Shown: piece by piece, positions 11,952 through 24,961 of the stretch
How positions within the stretch are numbered: the first letter of the stretch is position 1
Layout of the letters: each line of letters begins with the position of its first letter
Origin: Straminergon stramineum
Taxonomy: Eukaryota > Streptophyta > Bryopsida > Hypnales > Calliergonaceae
Length of the DNA: 64,000 nucleotides
Direction: 5' to 3'
Assembly (NCBI GenBank): GCA_963920665.1
Contig: OY987265.1
Location: 41,483,001-41,547,000, forward strand
Program-made: the position numbers and the translations under genes
Notes under the pieces: model-generated
The model's database searches: none
Seen by the model: the letters and a program-made list of their open reading frames with translations, nothing else
What the model was told of the DNA's origin: nothing

Positions 11952-14900
11952 TTAATGACTACCCTGCAGAGCATTACAAACTTGCCTAATATCCGAGTAG
12001 TTCGACCTTTCTTTCAGAAGATGCTTGGCGAAGTTCAAAGCTCGGCGCTCACATTTGACTTTCTTCTCCACATCCGAAATGGACTCGAGATCTTCTACGT
12101 GAGCAATGCCAACTATTCTCCGGATCATTTTGGCTGCAGCAAAGCCAAGACTGTCCTGGAACAGCTCACTCATGTATGCTTTCTGGACAAGCGATTGGAG
12201 CTCCTTGGTGTTGTAGACCTCCTTCTTGTATGCATCTCCGGAGCCCCAGTTTTGGTCCCAAAGAGCGATGAACCTCTGCGAGAACAGCTGCCACGTGTCG
12301 CCTATCGTTTTCAGCAGCCAGAGCTTATACCCCTGAAAATTACAACCAGGCGTTGATTCAACCTTAGAAAGCATAAAATAAACCACAGTGGAATTGTTGC
12401 AGTAACAGAGACACTCCAACTCTTCTCACTCGAGAAAAAACGCATCTTGAAAGACCCCTCTATTAGTGGGAAGTTAATAGAACGTCAGATCAGTGTAAAA
12501 TTAATGTTGGCTCATAGTTGCAGATGAAAGATCAAGTCAATGGCACTGAGATCACACTGACATTAAGTCAAACACAATTTGTTACACTAACATCAATTCA
12601 TCATAACATCATCCCTAACACCTATTGCAAATGGACCTTAGCTAATTAATGTCTACTAACTTGATGATTGAGCTTTTGGCGATCTAATGGGAGGTCTCTT
12701 GTGATGCAGATAGCCTCAGAATCTGCTGTTGATTCTAGATGTGAGAAGAGTTCGTGTACCTCTCGATCATTGTCAGCTGTCGCATGACCATCTTGAGAAA
12801 TGTACGCTAGAATCAGATTGCCAAGAAAAGCTCCCACATCAAAGCCCATGGGGCCATAGAAGCCAAACTCAGGGTCAATGCATTTAGTGGAATCCTGTGT
12901 AACCATTATTGATCCTGTATGCAAATCTCCATGTAACAATGCTTGCGTTTTCTCACAAAACCTGTCACCAACAGTATCGACAGATCAGAAGACATGCACT
13001 GAGCAAAAGCTCAAGCAAATGATAGAAATAATGGTGATTATGATGTGAGGTGATTATGATGTACTTACTTTGACTTTAATCCTGCGATCTCGAGCTTTAC
13101 AGCCGAATCTTCTCGCAAGGCTTGGGCGTCAGAATCAAGGTGAGGTGAACTCCATCTATTGTTTTCAGCATCCATGTAGGGCTCCGTGAAGATGACTTCT
13201 TCTGTTAGCCGACACATTTCTATGTTGCCACAAAAAAATGCCACTGCGGCCAACAACAAAATCCTCAAATCATCAGAGCTATTTCACTATACAAATATAA
13301 GTAGTGCAAGTCCTCAAATTAAACACTTTTCTGGGAGAGATTGTACTAAGCTTGAAAATTTTCACTGCCCGAGAGGATTCATAGACTGGGTTACATAGAG
13401 TCCAAAAAATATGAAAACTACCACTTGTAAGCACAGAAAAGTATATTGGATGAGAAAATAACGTGATACCTTCTTTCCGATGTTTCAAAGTGGATAGAGA
13501 AAGTAAAGAAGTAAAGAAGAGAGTTGACGCCATGTACTCTGCCATATTCTGCGCCAAGAGAGGGTACACTGTGCCTGCAATCAGGCCCTTTCTCAAGATG
13601 ATGTGAGGTGGCGCCAGATATTCCATGACAGTTAATGCCATGGGATGGTCGAAGTGATAGACCTCAGGCATAAGGTTCGGTGCCAGTCCACCGTGTTTTC
13701 GCAACACTGTGGTTTCAAAGTATGCGCGCTCCAGTGTCATAGGCCACGATTCACCAACACAACGCACATATGGGAGAGCCTGTTATGCATTACAATGAAA
13801 CCAGCCTTAGAAAACTCTCAAGAGTAAACGGAAACCATCTCCAATAGGGAGGGCATTAACCCTAAATGACCCAGTTTTCACGGCTTTTAATTGTGAAACA
13901 TATCATTAAAACAGGCCAAATTTTATAGCACTAGATCACTGAAGAACATTGCATATGTTAGTCAGCAAATAAATAAAATTGAACAAAAGAAAGTCCCTCC
14001 ATCAGACCCACTCAAAACAAAGAAAAATTTGAGGCCCAAGCCCGGCTTCTTGGTCCTTCTGGGGTTAAAAGCTAGTCATTGAACTGCATGCTCTGAAGCA
14101 GTTGCAAGAACAGTTTCATTACCTGTTTCAAAACAAAGGCCCCCCCTGGACCTTGCAAGATGTAAACAAAATTCAGATTTCCGTCCCCAACTTCCTTCAC
14201 AATCCAATCTGCACTTGTTCCACCCAAGATGGCTACAAGCTGTGGATGAGACTTCACGTAGCCTGCCACCAGCGTCTCATCCAGTGGTTTGAAATTGGTA
14301 TGCAAATCATCTCCCTCCGCAGCAAGAGGTGTTGCTTCGCCAATTGAATCCTCCGGACTAGGTGAATGACTCCCGTTGGCTTTTGCAATAAATGCAGGAA
14401 TATCAAACACGTCCGAGTTCTGGGCTTTGGTAATTACACCCTGCCGCAACCAACAACAACCAGGTTAACCCCTAAATACCCAGAAGGCCCCGTGGGGACT
14501 TCCCAGGTCACAAAACTCAAATTCAGAGCATCATAATGACAATTTCAGTCATTTCATGGAACTAGGACCCTAATCAAGATTATGTTATTCATCTACTGGA
14601 GATGTTCAATCAAAAAATGAATAAGATCGAGTGAGATGTGAGCGCATTTGAAAACTGCATCTTTCAGAAAGTCAAGAAAACCCAACTGTCCATAAACCCA
14701 TGAGGTCTTGTTCACTTATGATAATTTTTCATTCGCAGCGTGTCAAATGCATGTTTCAATATATCATACTAAAAAACAAAGCAGACTAATCACGAAAAAA
14801 TAAAAATGAGTTTGAGCGTCAATAATCGATGTCCTAAATTAAAGCAATGGCAAGTACACGATTACAGAGTATCACACTGGCATATGGCTATGTACCTGGT

Positions 14901-17312
14901 CTGTTATAATTCCATTAATGAGCCGAGCTGGAGTGACATCGAATGCAGGATTCCAAACACCCACACCATGCGCAGCAATTTGAGTGCCATGTCCACCATG
15001 TGAGTGCGTCAGTTCTTTCGGTGATCTTTCTTCAATGACAATCTCCTTCCCAGACTTTATTTGCGTGTCAACTGATGTCAATGGTGCTGCTACATAAAAA
15101 GGTACGCCGTGGTGGAAGGCTGACAAGGCCAGACTGTATGTGCCTATCTTGTTCGCTGTATCACCATTTGCTGCAATGCGGTCTGCACCCACCACAACCG
15201 CATCCACTCCACCTAGGGACTTCAAAGCCGCAGCTGCAGAATCGGCCACCAAAATAGTTGGGATCTTATCATGCACCAATTCGAAAGCTGTTAATCTCGA
15301 TCCCTGCGACCCACTTCAAAATTTTTATTAAGACATGCTTCACGTTTAAGTACTTCTAGACCAGATTATGGTCAAGAAATAATATAGGTCAATCGGTAGG
15401 CAGATGCTGAGCCGTCAATCGAGCTGCTCAATCCAAATTATCGATAGAAAATTGTTTGGAAGCAATAAAAATGACTAATAGACACCTGAAACCCTCCTTA
15501 AAAACATTCAAAACAGACCAGAATCAAAGATTTGACTCTTACAATGAATATTGAAGTGATTATGACCCATAATTAAATAAATAAATCTTTTAAGCTAGGA
15601 TTGAAGCCGTCATGGTCAAAATTTAACAGAATAGTGTAGATTTAATGAAACAGCCTAGTTTAACCAAAAACTCCGTAGTCTAGTATAAGTTAAATCGAGA
15701 TCCCCGAGCATGTAGTCTGGGTGGTCGCATACATGGAAATCTTAGGTGGACAACATTGTAGTGTATTCAAAGCGGCTCAGTGCAGTAAAAAGGTGAAAGG
15801 GACGGTCTGAATCAAAGTTGCTATTCTCCACAACATAGAGAAACGATCTTCCACTATGCCAGAAACAACTAAGGAAACATAAACTGTAGGTAATAAAACA
15901 CTGCGCTGCCAGGCATACACAATTTTAAAAATCGTGGAAACATTCGAAAGCACACCTGATTGTAAGGACGTGTCTCTGTACATATGGCAGTTTCAAGCTT
16001 TCCATGCGCATGAAGAGCACGAATCACTCCTAGAGCCGTCCCATATTCTGCCGTAGCCAAACTTCCAGTATTACAATGGGTAAGAACACGCAGGCCATTG
16101 CCTGAAGCAGTCGATCCTTGTAACAAAGCATGTGCACCGAAAGCACCAATTGCCCTGTTGGACGCTACATCGGTAGCCAGCATCTTCTCTGCCCCTTCGA
16201 GGTAAGTCTGCAATAATTAATCACAAATCAATAAAGACAAGTGAAGATTGTTACCAAGGTTTCATTACAATGAAGGAATGGACACGGTTGCTACAAATTC
16301 TGACCTCGTAAACTGCTTCGGCATCAACGCCCTCATCCGCAGCTTTTCGAGATAAATTTAACAACGTATTCGCAGCTTCTGCGAGGTTGACTGCTGTTGG
16401 ACGACTGTCCACCACATGGCACACCACTGTATCAGTTAGATTACAATGAGATGACACCAAAGTGGCACAAAACCTCCATAAAAATTGGGAAGATGGATTA
16501 ATGTTCGGGCAGGTGCAGAAAACCTGGAGACAAGATAATCCAGTCGATTCTTCAAAAAAGCGACGGCCTCCTGTCCAGTTCCAGACAACACGGGCTTCAA
16601 GCTTTCCACTTCCACGGCGAGAGAAAGGGCAGCAGCTATGGCAATGGCAGGTGCGCCTCGCACGACCATATCGCTAATTGCCGTCCTGGATTACGACATT
16701 GCCATACATTAGTGACTCTGATTCCAAATCACCGACATCAATAAGGGTTTTGAAGAGGGACAAAAAAATCGATCGCCCAAACCCTCTCCGACCTCCCACC
16801 CCACAAAAATACCAAACAAAATCAACCCCTCCTTTAAATCTTACCAGCCTGCTGCCGCATCCTTGATATCAATGTAGATAGTTTCATGGGGCAGTTTCCG
16901 CTGCACAAGGCGTAAATTCACAAGCATTTCTCAGATCAGCCGTTTCTCAGCTCAGGATCAAAACCACACAATCAAAAGCCAATTTTGTTTGTTACTCCCA
17001 TTTCCTCCCCCATCGAAGAGCCAAACTTGCCCGTATTAATGAAGTTTCTAGAATTGAGCCACAGGAACGTTACCTCCGGCATAACTTCGATAGAAAATTT
17101 GTTTTGACAATCCTACAAAATCCATAAACCCAAAATCTCGCAAAAGCACAACCTCTGCAGGCAAGAGAATCCAACCAATTCCGAAAAAGAAATTCGACCC
17201 CAGAGTCACGATTGAATCCCACCTGGTCCAGAAGCTCAAGGTGGCCCCGGCTGTATCGAATACCCTGAAGCATGGATCCTTTGCCGGCAGTGCTCTCCTC
17301 TGCCACCGCCAT
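11952..17312 (-). CDS. Bifunctional methylthioribose-1-phosphate isomerase / methylthioribose kinase (fused MTI-MTK, 11 exons)
   Basis: The product would phosphorylate 5-methylthioribose (C-terminal MtnK domain) and isomerise the resulting 1-phosphate to methylthioribulose-1-phosphate (N-terminal MtnA domain), two consecutive cytosolic methionine-salvage steps. Exons on the minus strand: 17312-17223, 16900-16845, 16685-16524, 16404-16305, 16207-15956, 15303-14896, 14440-14123, 13779-13470, 13243-13069, 12961-12760, 12332-11952. All are GT-AG, in phase, and give 817 residues. MTI (1 to ~380) has [20 protein letters not shown], the catalytic Cys in [11 protein letters not shown] (~181) and Asp in [19 protein letters not shown] (~261). 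MTK (~406-817) has [20 protein letters not shown] (Asp ~636), [13 protein letters not shown] and [10 protein letters not shown]. Exon 7 alone runs from the MTI tail (GVITK..FDIPAF) through a ~25-residue linker into MTK, with no stop and no Met. The exon 10 donor (12759) was chosen by family length; an in-phase donor at 12660 would add 33 residues. Confidence 0.93.
13856..14068. mobile_element. Short TTAA-flanked MITE inside an MTI-MTK intron
   Basis: This lies within intron 7. The element begins TTAA-CCCTAAATGACCCAG (13856-13874) and ends ..CTTGGTCCTTCTGGGG-TTAA (to 14068), so a perfect TTAA is present on both sides. The tips are imperfect inverted copies (CCC(C)TAAATGACCCAG against CCCCAGAAGGACCAAG). 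A TTAA duplication with CCC-starting tips is the signature of piggyBac-type excision/insertion, so the class is inferred. Intron 6 of the same gene holds a further single tip, TTAA-CCCCTAAATACCC, at 14465-14481. Confidence 0.6.
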
Positions 17313-17432
17313 AGCTCGTGAATTTCTGGCAACAGAAGCGTCTTGTTGCTTTGGTTCAAGACCCAACTCGGATTGCAACCCACGGATTGAAGGTCACATG
17401 AGAAGCGCAGAATATGACTACTGCCGCTGGCC

Positions 17433-17454
17433 TGTTTGTTTGTTTGTTTGTTTG
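17433..17454. repeat. (GTTT)n microsatellite upstream of MTI-MTK
   Basis: Five TGTT/GTTT units lie about 120 bp upstream of the MTI-MTK start codon, probably in the leader or core promoter. On the transcribed strand this reads as (AAAC)n. No other clear promoter element is seen. Confidence 0.7.
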
Positions 17455-17639
17455 ATACGGACTGTGATAAAGGGGTGAGGTGGTTGTGGCGCTTTGGGGG
17501 AATGTATTTGGCTGTGTTCTGGGATTGATACGGCCCTGCACGGTCTTGTAGTAAGTTACTAAAGTCAAAAGTCAAGGGAACTGACGGAAGCAACTCCCGC
17601 AGGGAATAGTTGAGTATATTCCTTTCTAATTCTATTTAG

Positions 17640-20600
17640 TGAGGATTTGGGCTTCATTTATTCAGCCGGTGGACCTGCAATTGTTGTAAGGTAGAAGCAA
17701 CCAAATGTAACACAAGTCGTTTACGGACATCTATAAAACAACCTAAATCCAAGGGCTTCTGGACCCAAAGTAGATAAGTGGGGTTCTAAAGTAGGCATGT
17801 GAGGTTCCAAGAAGTTGTCATTCTTCCAATAAACAACCAATCACCTGCACTTGATCCAAGTTTAGAGAGTGTTTCTTTTGGGTGTTTCCGTGTCCACTTT
17901 GGTGTTAGTCGAATGTCCACAGCAGGTGCATCTACGAAGTACTTTTCAAAAATTCGTATAATATTCATATAAGCTCGGAAAAATATGAAACCAATTTTGC
18001 TAGATTCCTAAACCATTTCCTAACACACGCATAACATTTTTTTTGTACGCACCCTCCATATTCAAGAGATCCAAACAAGTGTCACATTTGGGTGCTTCTA
18101 CCTTAGTGATATCTTAGTGTGTGACTAATTTACCAAAGTCACACTGCATGTTGAAATATGACTATGTAGTACTCCCAAAAGTTTCTTGATATGACACTAA
18201 ATATTGCAAGTGATAAGAGGCAAAGCATTCTTTTTATTTTCTAAAATCAAATTTAGAAATGAAATTACAAATAAACATCAATTTCTACCTCCAAACAAAA
18301 AAAACTCAATTTTTTTTCAATTCTTTGTACAATATCGACTACCATCGCCTTGGAAAATAGTGGAAAGGGAGTCCTAGGGGTGAGAGTACACACAACATTT
18401 AATTAACCGCCTTAAAGATCCTTGCATCCCAAAATTGAATGTGCCCCTCATTCATCGAATTCAATTGTGGCTTTCAAAATCTCCAATTTTGTTATTTATT
18501 TTAGACTATGAAAATGAATCTTGACAAGTTTAGTTTCTAATTCATTTTTAAAATTCCAAGATTTCACCAGACTACTCCAATTGCAAGCTCTATTTGTTTG
18601 AATTCAATTGTAAAGTTAATAAAATAGACCATCAATAATGTACAAAATAATAGGGAGTAAGTCTTCAATATAGGAGTAAACCTATATCAAAGTTGTAAGC
18701 AACAAATTTTGTAAGGAACCCACTCTTGAGATCAAAACAAAGGATATTATAAAATGAACGAAAAGTTTCTTCATGTAATCATCAATGTGCAAATATGCAA
18801 TATAGACCTCTCAAAGATTTCAAATACCCTCCAAAATTTAGTAGTAGTAAAATATAGATATTAGAGATGGTTTGATCTTTCAATTTTTTCACAAAACATG
18901 ATATTGGTGATAGGGTAGCACTTCAAAGACATAACAAGACAAAGGGAAGTTTGCACCAAATTGCCCTAGCTTGACATTATTCAATCTTCAAATGTAGTTT
19001 CAACCTTATGAAATAGCATTCTTACTTGAGCTAGATATCGCCAAATTTCAACATATAATTTGTTCCACTTACAAGCCTATAATAAAAATTTAAGGAGAAA
19101 AATAGAATTATTCAAATAGATTTTATATGAAATTTGCTAAAAACTTATTATAAATTGCCACAAATTGTATTATAGCTATCCCAATAATAAAAATATAATT
19201 TATATTTGCTAGTAGTGATTGGCAGCTTCAATCAAATTTTAAGACCCACTTGATAGTCCTAAGAAAATATAAACTATTTAAAAAAAAATGGGGGCTTTAA
19301 CCTTGAAATGAATATACAAAACATCCTTGGGATGACTTCATCCAAGTTTGTAGGATGGAAAAAACAAATGTTATTCATCCTTTTTGTACTTATTTGTATA
19401 CATTTTCAAGGAATAGTATTGCAAAGTTCCTCATTAAAGTATACTGATTGACTTTTCTGAAGAAGAAGATGCTTAATCCATTGATCACCTTTTTAGTATA
19501 TTTTGACTATTTCTTGCTATTTTTTCTTGATGTGAACTGTAGACATAAAAATGATATGTTTTGAATCTAAGTCCAATCAATGAAATGAAACTTATTATGT
19601 GTAGTTTCTAATTGGATCATTCTTTATATTTTAATATTTTATAGCAATATGAACTTTCAGCCTATAACTATGGTTTATTGATTTTTTCATTTTAGAATGA
19701 CTCCATACCTTTGGTTTATACTATGATGTTATGCACTACAATATACATTTGTGGTAGAAATTTCATATTATTTTGAATATATTTTGTATTTGATACAAAT
19801 TTTCTTCTTCTTAAAAAATTGACAATAATTTCAATTTCCCCCTAAAAAAATCTGAAAATTCTATGACTTGTAGCAGACATATGATTTCATCTTCGAAAAA
19901 TAAATAGGAAAATTTTCATTCATATTTAGTTGCAAAATGGCAGCAAACAAAATGATGGATAATGAGGTTTGAAATCAGTGATCATAGGTCCGTCCTTCTA
20001 AAGTTAACTTAGAAGTGGGGTAAGGTTGCCATCTCCGATCCTTTCTGTTTCGAAAGGTGACAATTCTATTACTTTTTGTATGTGTGTGCAGAATTTCATT
20101 GGATTTGGGGGAATCCTGTCCAACAGAAATTGGGAATTAAGTTACAATGGTTACAACGTTACAACTGTAAATGATAGAATATCAGATACTTGGGGGTTCA
20201 AACACTTGGGAGGGAGTGGGTCGTTCCCTAGCATTTAAACAATGCAAATCTATTATATTAAATACACATTGTCACATGAATTGTCAGTACCCATTGTCAC
20301 GAATATGGTAATGTTCTCATCTTGAATATTTCATCCTGTCATCCCGAATGTCTACATCTCGTTTTATAAGACTTCAAATGATTGACTATCCAATCCATAT
20401 TCTCCTAAGTTCAATGTTCTACTACAATGGGTTTGTCCTAGAAAAGGGGTATTTCAATGTTTTTATTTTTAATAAATTATCGATAGTGAAATAAAAAAAC
20501 TTAAAATTTCCAATTGGTGAAGACTTGATGGTGATGAGATTTCACCAAAAGAATGAACTTGAAAACGTCTTCAATGTTTAGAAATTTGTGCGTTGTAGAG

Positions 20601-21244
20601 ACCCTTTTTTGACCTACTTGCACAAACATGGAGGACATAAAATAATGTATTTTTTGATGCCCCTCATATGGAACATGCCCAACTAGTGTGGGAATATACC
20701 ACCAAAATTTCAGCTTTAGTTTATTAAATTTGGGTACTCCCCAATACTAAAAACAAAAAACCCCCAAAGTATGACAAATTAGGGAAATTGACTTTTAAAT
20801 AGAGAATGATTTTTTAAATTATTTGAAAATAAGGTATACAATTACAATCAAAACATGTAGAAATCAATATTTGGTTTTTGGCATTGCGCTTAGAAGTCAA
20901 AAGTTATAGCGGAAGACAAAACCAATTTTGCAAAATAATATAAAAAAACAATTGGTTGTTTGACTTGGTCAATTTGGAGTATACTCCTCCATCTTAGAGT
21001 TGCTTCACATTTTAAACTAGGAAGAAATGGAAAACTCAATTAGTCTTCCAACCTCTCAACATTCAAAAAGTATTCCACATATATAATTTCATGTGAAAAC
21101 TAAAGTGGCAAGAAGTTGGACAAAGTGGTAATCCTTAAGATGAGCTGTATAATATTAGTACGCTCTTGTGCACATGTGCCTTACATTGGCAAAGCCACTC
21201 CATCATGTACTTGACCCTAGACAAATACATGAAGGTAGTCCAAT
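17640..21244. other. AT-rich intergenic DNA
   Basis: About 3.6 kb of low-GC sequence with no supported gene. The open frames are short and of random composition. One phrase, GTCCTAGGGGTGAGAG near 18371-18386, resembles the right tip of the element at 21249-21805, but I found no matching left tip. Confidence 0.6.
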
Positions 21245-21809
21245 TTAACCCCTAAAGGACCATTGTCCCCTCGAGGGACAAAATGGATTTCGGGCATGTT
21301 CCTATGACCTCAATTTCTAGTTAAACTTTCTGAAACTTTCTCATAAGATAGAAAAACTGATTAGCTGTGTGGGAATATAATATTTTTTTTCAATCGGTGC
21401 CTGGGAGCAAAAGTTATGCCATCTTAAACATAATTTTCACGTCACCAAGCAGAAAAATAAATCCACAAAAATTTTAATTTTAATTTTTTATTCTTATAGG
21501 CTATATTTTGTTCTACATGAGAAGCTTTGAATCATTCCATTTGGATTAGTAATGTGAAAGTTATGAAATCTTGTTTTTCGGGCAATATGAGCATCTTCTT
21601 GAAAAAATAACTTTGAATGCTAATAGCTTCCAATCTATACAGTCAAACTTCATGAAATTTTTACCACTTGGTTTTAGACAAGTAAAGTACAAGATCATAC
21701 ATTTAGATTCTAAAAAACTTTTTGTTTTGTTTTCGTGGGTGAACACAACTAAAATGACAGATTTGAGTGTTTTTTCATAGAAAAATGGCGTTGGTCCTTT
21801 AGGGGTGAA
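21245..21809. mobile_element. TTAA-flanked MITE (piggyBac-like tips), ~557 bp
   Basis: The left border is TTAA-CCCCTAAAGGACCA (21245-21262). The right border is TGGTCCTTTAGGGG-TGAA (21792-21809). The 14-bp inverted tips CCCCTAAAGGACCA are identical, and the flanking tetranucleotides are TTAA and TGAA (one substitution). The interior is AT-rich and non-coding. It belongs to the same structural group as the elements at 13856-14068, 22928-23624 and 36455-37070. Assignment to piggyBac-type mobilisation rests only on TTAA and the CCC-starting tips. Confidence 0.65.
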
Positions 21810-22154
21810 ATTGATTTGTAAGGTTGCAAAGAGGGTAATAGTCATGTCATATGTTCATCATCTAGGCAATTTTGATTTGAGATAGTAAGTGAGGTCTCCA
21901 AGAGAAGTGTTGTGCTACAAGTTCATTCCAACCAAAAAGCTTTGGAAGAACTTTTTTGTTAGTGGCAAGACACATAAACTATTTTATCATCTTTGTGATT
22001 CCTTCTTGCCTCTCTAATATAAAATCCCCCTTGCATAATTATGCAACCAATTACAATTAAAAAATGTACTTACCACCCATCTCCCTACTTCTCATGTGAA
22101 GTGGCTCTGATTCAATTCTACAAGAGCAACCTTAAGCTTCTCATGAGCCTTGAC

Positions 22155-22667
22155 TAAGGTAGAACACACACACACCCTGAATAGAATTAGGACTCTATCT
22201 TCATGCCATTGATGAAATTTTCAATTCTTTCCCACATCAAGACAAGTGTGAGAAATGGCAAGAATAATTGAAATTACATATTTTTCACAAAGTATAAATT
22301 TGTTATAGATTTTTGATGTGTGCAACCCATCATGGCCCAAAAGAGTCTCTAGACTACCCTAAAATCAACAAAAAGTGTATCCATAATGGTCATCTTCTTC
22401 ACCTAGCCTAGAGTAGTCACAATATTTCCTAACATAGCCACAATATAAAGGCCTAAAAAAGTCACTTCTTGTAATGAATTTACACTTAAAGGTGGAAGTT
22501 CCTTTTCTAGTCACTAATCATCCCACTTTTGTCACCTAAAATATTGATTGTCGTCACTAACTCAATCCAATGTAGCCCAAATATTATTTATTGAAAAAAG
22601 ATTGTAATGAATCATTTCTTAGGTGTCTAGAATGGATCTTTTGTCCATAATGGGTTATTCTACCTTA
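22155..22667. mobile_element. TA-flanked MITE, copy 2
   Basis: It opens TA-AGGTAGAACA and closes TTCTACCT-TA. Internal segments match copy 1 at 6918-7948 in the same orientation, but this copy is about half as long (509 against 1027 bp), so one has lost or gained internal DNA. The ~350 bp on its left (21810-22154) shows nothing else. Confidence 0.6.
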
Positions 22668-22927
22668 TCTAGTCCCTAACTACATCCAACCATGTTAATT
22701 TGATTTGACACTAATTTTTTTGGCAAAAAGATTGTTAGAACTTAGGCTCGCTCATAAAATGCAAGCTAGGGCCCTTAAACTTACTACCTAGTGTACAAGT
22801 TTTGAAGAATTTGCTTCAAATTTTATACTTAGAGCACCACTAATGGAGGACTCCGTGTAGCCGAGCCATATCACAGATACTCTTGAGGTCATGTTTGAAG
22901 CGTGTCAGACTGTTAGTGTGGTTGCTC

Positions 22928-23624
22928 TTAACTCCTAAATGCTCAATGTCTTTTTTGAGCTTCTTGAAATTTGCTCAAAAGTAAATAAAAAGCTCAAGTT
23001 TTTGACAAGTTTTATCAATTTAAAAAAAATGGTGATCATATAAATTCAAACTAGATTTTTTCAAAATTGTTTGCCATGGTAGATTGCAATTTTCATTTTT
23101 TTCATTTGAAAAAAAAATCATTCAACAATTTGTTGTTCATTGTTGGTGAAAGTTTCTCAAAGGTAGGTAGACTTCTCTAGGCCCCATTCTTCCCCTAATG
23201 TGTTTTAAGTCTTTCAATCTTTTTTTTACATGTCAAATTTAAAATTGAGGTTAAAGAACATAATTAATGCATAACCATAATCAATTAACGACTTCTCAAA
23301 ATCTACTCTACCATTTTTTTAAGTGAATTTCAAATGTAATTTTTTCCTCCAACTTCTAGTGTATTCGAGGCTCATCTCCAAGAGCCTCTAGCACTGAAAA
23401 AAATCAAGATTTGCAATGGACACCCTTGCACACAATTTTCTATAAAAAAATCTTCAACAATTTTTCTCAAAATCACAGATTTTTGATGCTTAAAATAGAC
23501 TCAATGGGGTATTCCACTTTTAAAGAAAATATCAAAAATAGTACAGAGTACCGTGATAAGATTTTTTGTAACCTCAAAGTTTAGTGAACACCAAAATATG
23601 GTACCTTGCGCATTTCGGGGTGTT
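22928..23624. mobile_element. TTAA-flanked MITE family A, copy 1 (~689 bp)
   Basis: It begins TTAA-CTCCTAAATGCTCAATG and ends ..CCTTGCGCATTTCGGGG-TGTT. The tips are inverted matches at about 13 of 17 positions, and the right TTAA has mutated. The whole length aligns with the copy at 36455-37070 in the same orientation. Shared landmarks are TTTTTTGAGCTTCYT near the left, TATTYGAGGCTCAT in the middle, and AAGATTTGCAATGG(A/G)CACCCTT. Two independently placed full-length copies with matching ends make this a real transposed unit. Confidence 0.65.
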
Positions 23625-24216
23625 TTCTGCTGTTTGACCAATTTCGAATTGTTTGGGCGATCCATGGAAATCAGCGGAACGTGTGTCAGGGAGCGCTTTC
23701 GAATTCTGAGAATCCTTGCGAATCCTGTGAGTCACCAGTTGTCGCGCCAACTCTGGTTTTGAGGAGAATCTCTACGCGGCGCAGGGGTTCAATGGCTGCT
23801 TAACTTCTCCTAAAACCTCAAGTAATCTGGGACAATCAGTCAACATTATATCCTCTATCAATTAATTAGTCCACCTATTGCTACTGTGCTCACGCATTTT
23901 TATTCCTTGCGCAATGACTAATATTACGTAGAGTGTAGACCTATAAAAAAGAATCCCACGCAGAGCCGGAGTCGCAACAGAGTCAATGTAGAAGACGTGA
24001 TCAAGTATTCTACCCAGAGAGTAAAAATATATAAAAGATCAGCCATGAAGTCACGGTCAACAAAGCCCGTCCCGCAACTTTTATCGTGTGGTACACCTTC
24101 ATGGCTCTATCGCAATGGGAGAGTGCTCACTTCTTTCTGCTCACACAATAGTAACTGGGGTTAGATTATTCGGGACTTTGACGCAGTTTGCAGAGGGGAT
24201 TCTGAATCATTTGAAG

Positions 24217-24249
24217 TTGCTGTTGCTGTTGCTGCTGCTGCTGCAGCAG
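24217..24249. repeat. CTG/TTG trinucleotide microsatellite
   Basis: A run of about eleven GTTGCT / GCT-type triplets ends in CTGCAGCAG. In an open frame it would give polyleucine, but the frame has no other protein-like features. Confidence 0.8.
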
Positions 24250-24961
24250 TATCATGGGTTCGGTGGGAGTTGCAGTTGCTCACGTTAGCGGTTCATTTTT
24301 TGTAAGTGTTTTCTGATGCTGTCCTGCCTTCTGTTTCGTGCGCTGTAAGATAATGTTTAAGGTGTCTAGCTAATGTAGATGGTTTCTGACTTAGTGATGA
24401 CCTCAGGTATCCGTGAGTTGCCCATTCCAATCGAATGGATTTTTGGTTGTACTGTACATTCCATCTGCGATACTTTGATGTACAAGGAAGATGCCTTTCT
24501 CCTGTGATCATAAGCTAAGAATTTAGATGGACACCGCGAAGACAGTTTCAATAGAAAGTAGCTGGCGTTGTTGTTCAAGGAAGTTGTAGCAGCACATGAT
24601 AGATAGAATGAGTCCGGTAGGTGAATGAGAAGAGTCAAAATCTTCGTTAGTCAGAGGCTGGAAGATCATGGAGTATGATCTGCTTCCCCGATCCTTAGGG
24701 TTTTTTACGCCGGGGACAAGATTCCCGGCCTAGATTTGGTGTAGACTTTCCCCAACATTTAAGGATTCTACTGGGTGCTCGCATACTGCTCGGACAACAA
24801 GATCTTGTGAATCTGGAGCAGTCTTCTCTCTCCTGGCATCAAGGAGCTCGTCACCAGTGAAAATCTGAGAGGAGTTTTTTTTGTTTTTTTGGGTGGGTGG
24901 GTGGGTTCGGACCAATGGTTATGTGGCCTTCCATTCAAGAAGGTTCTGAATTCTACGGCTC

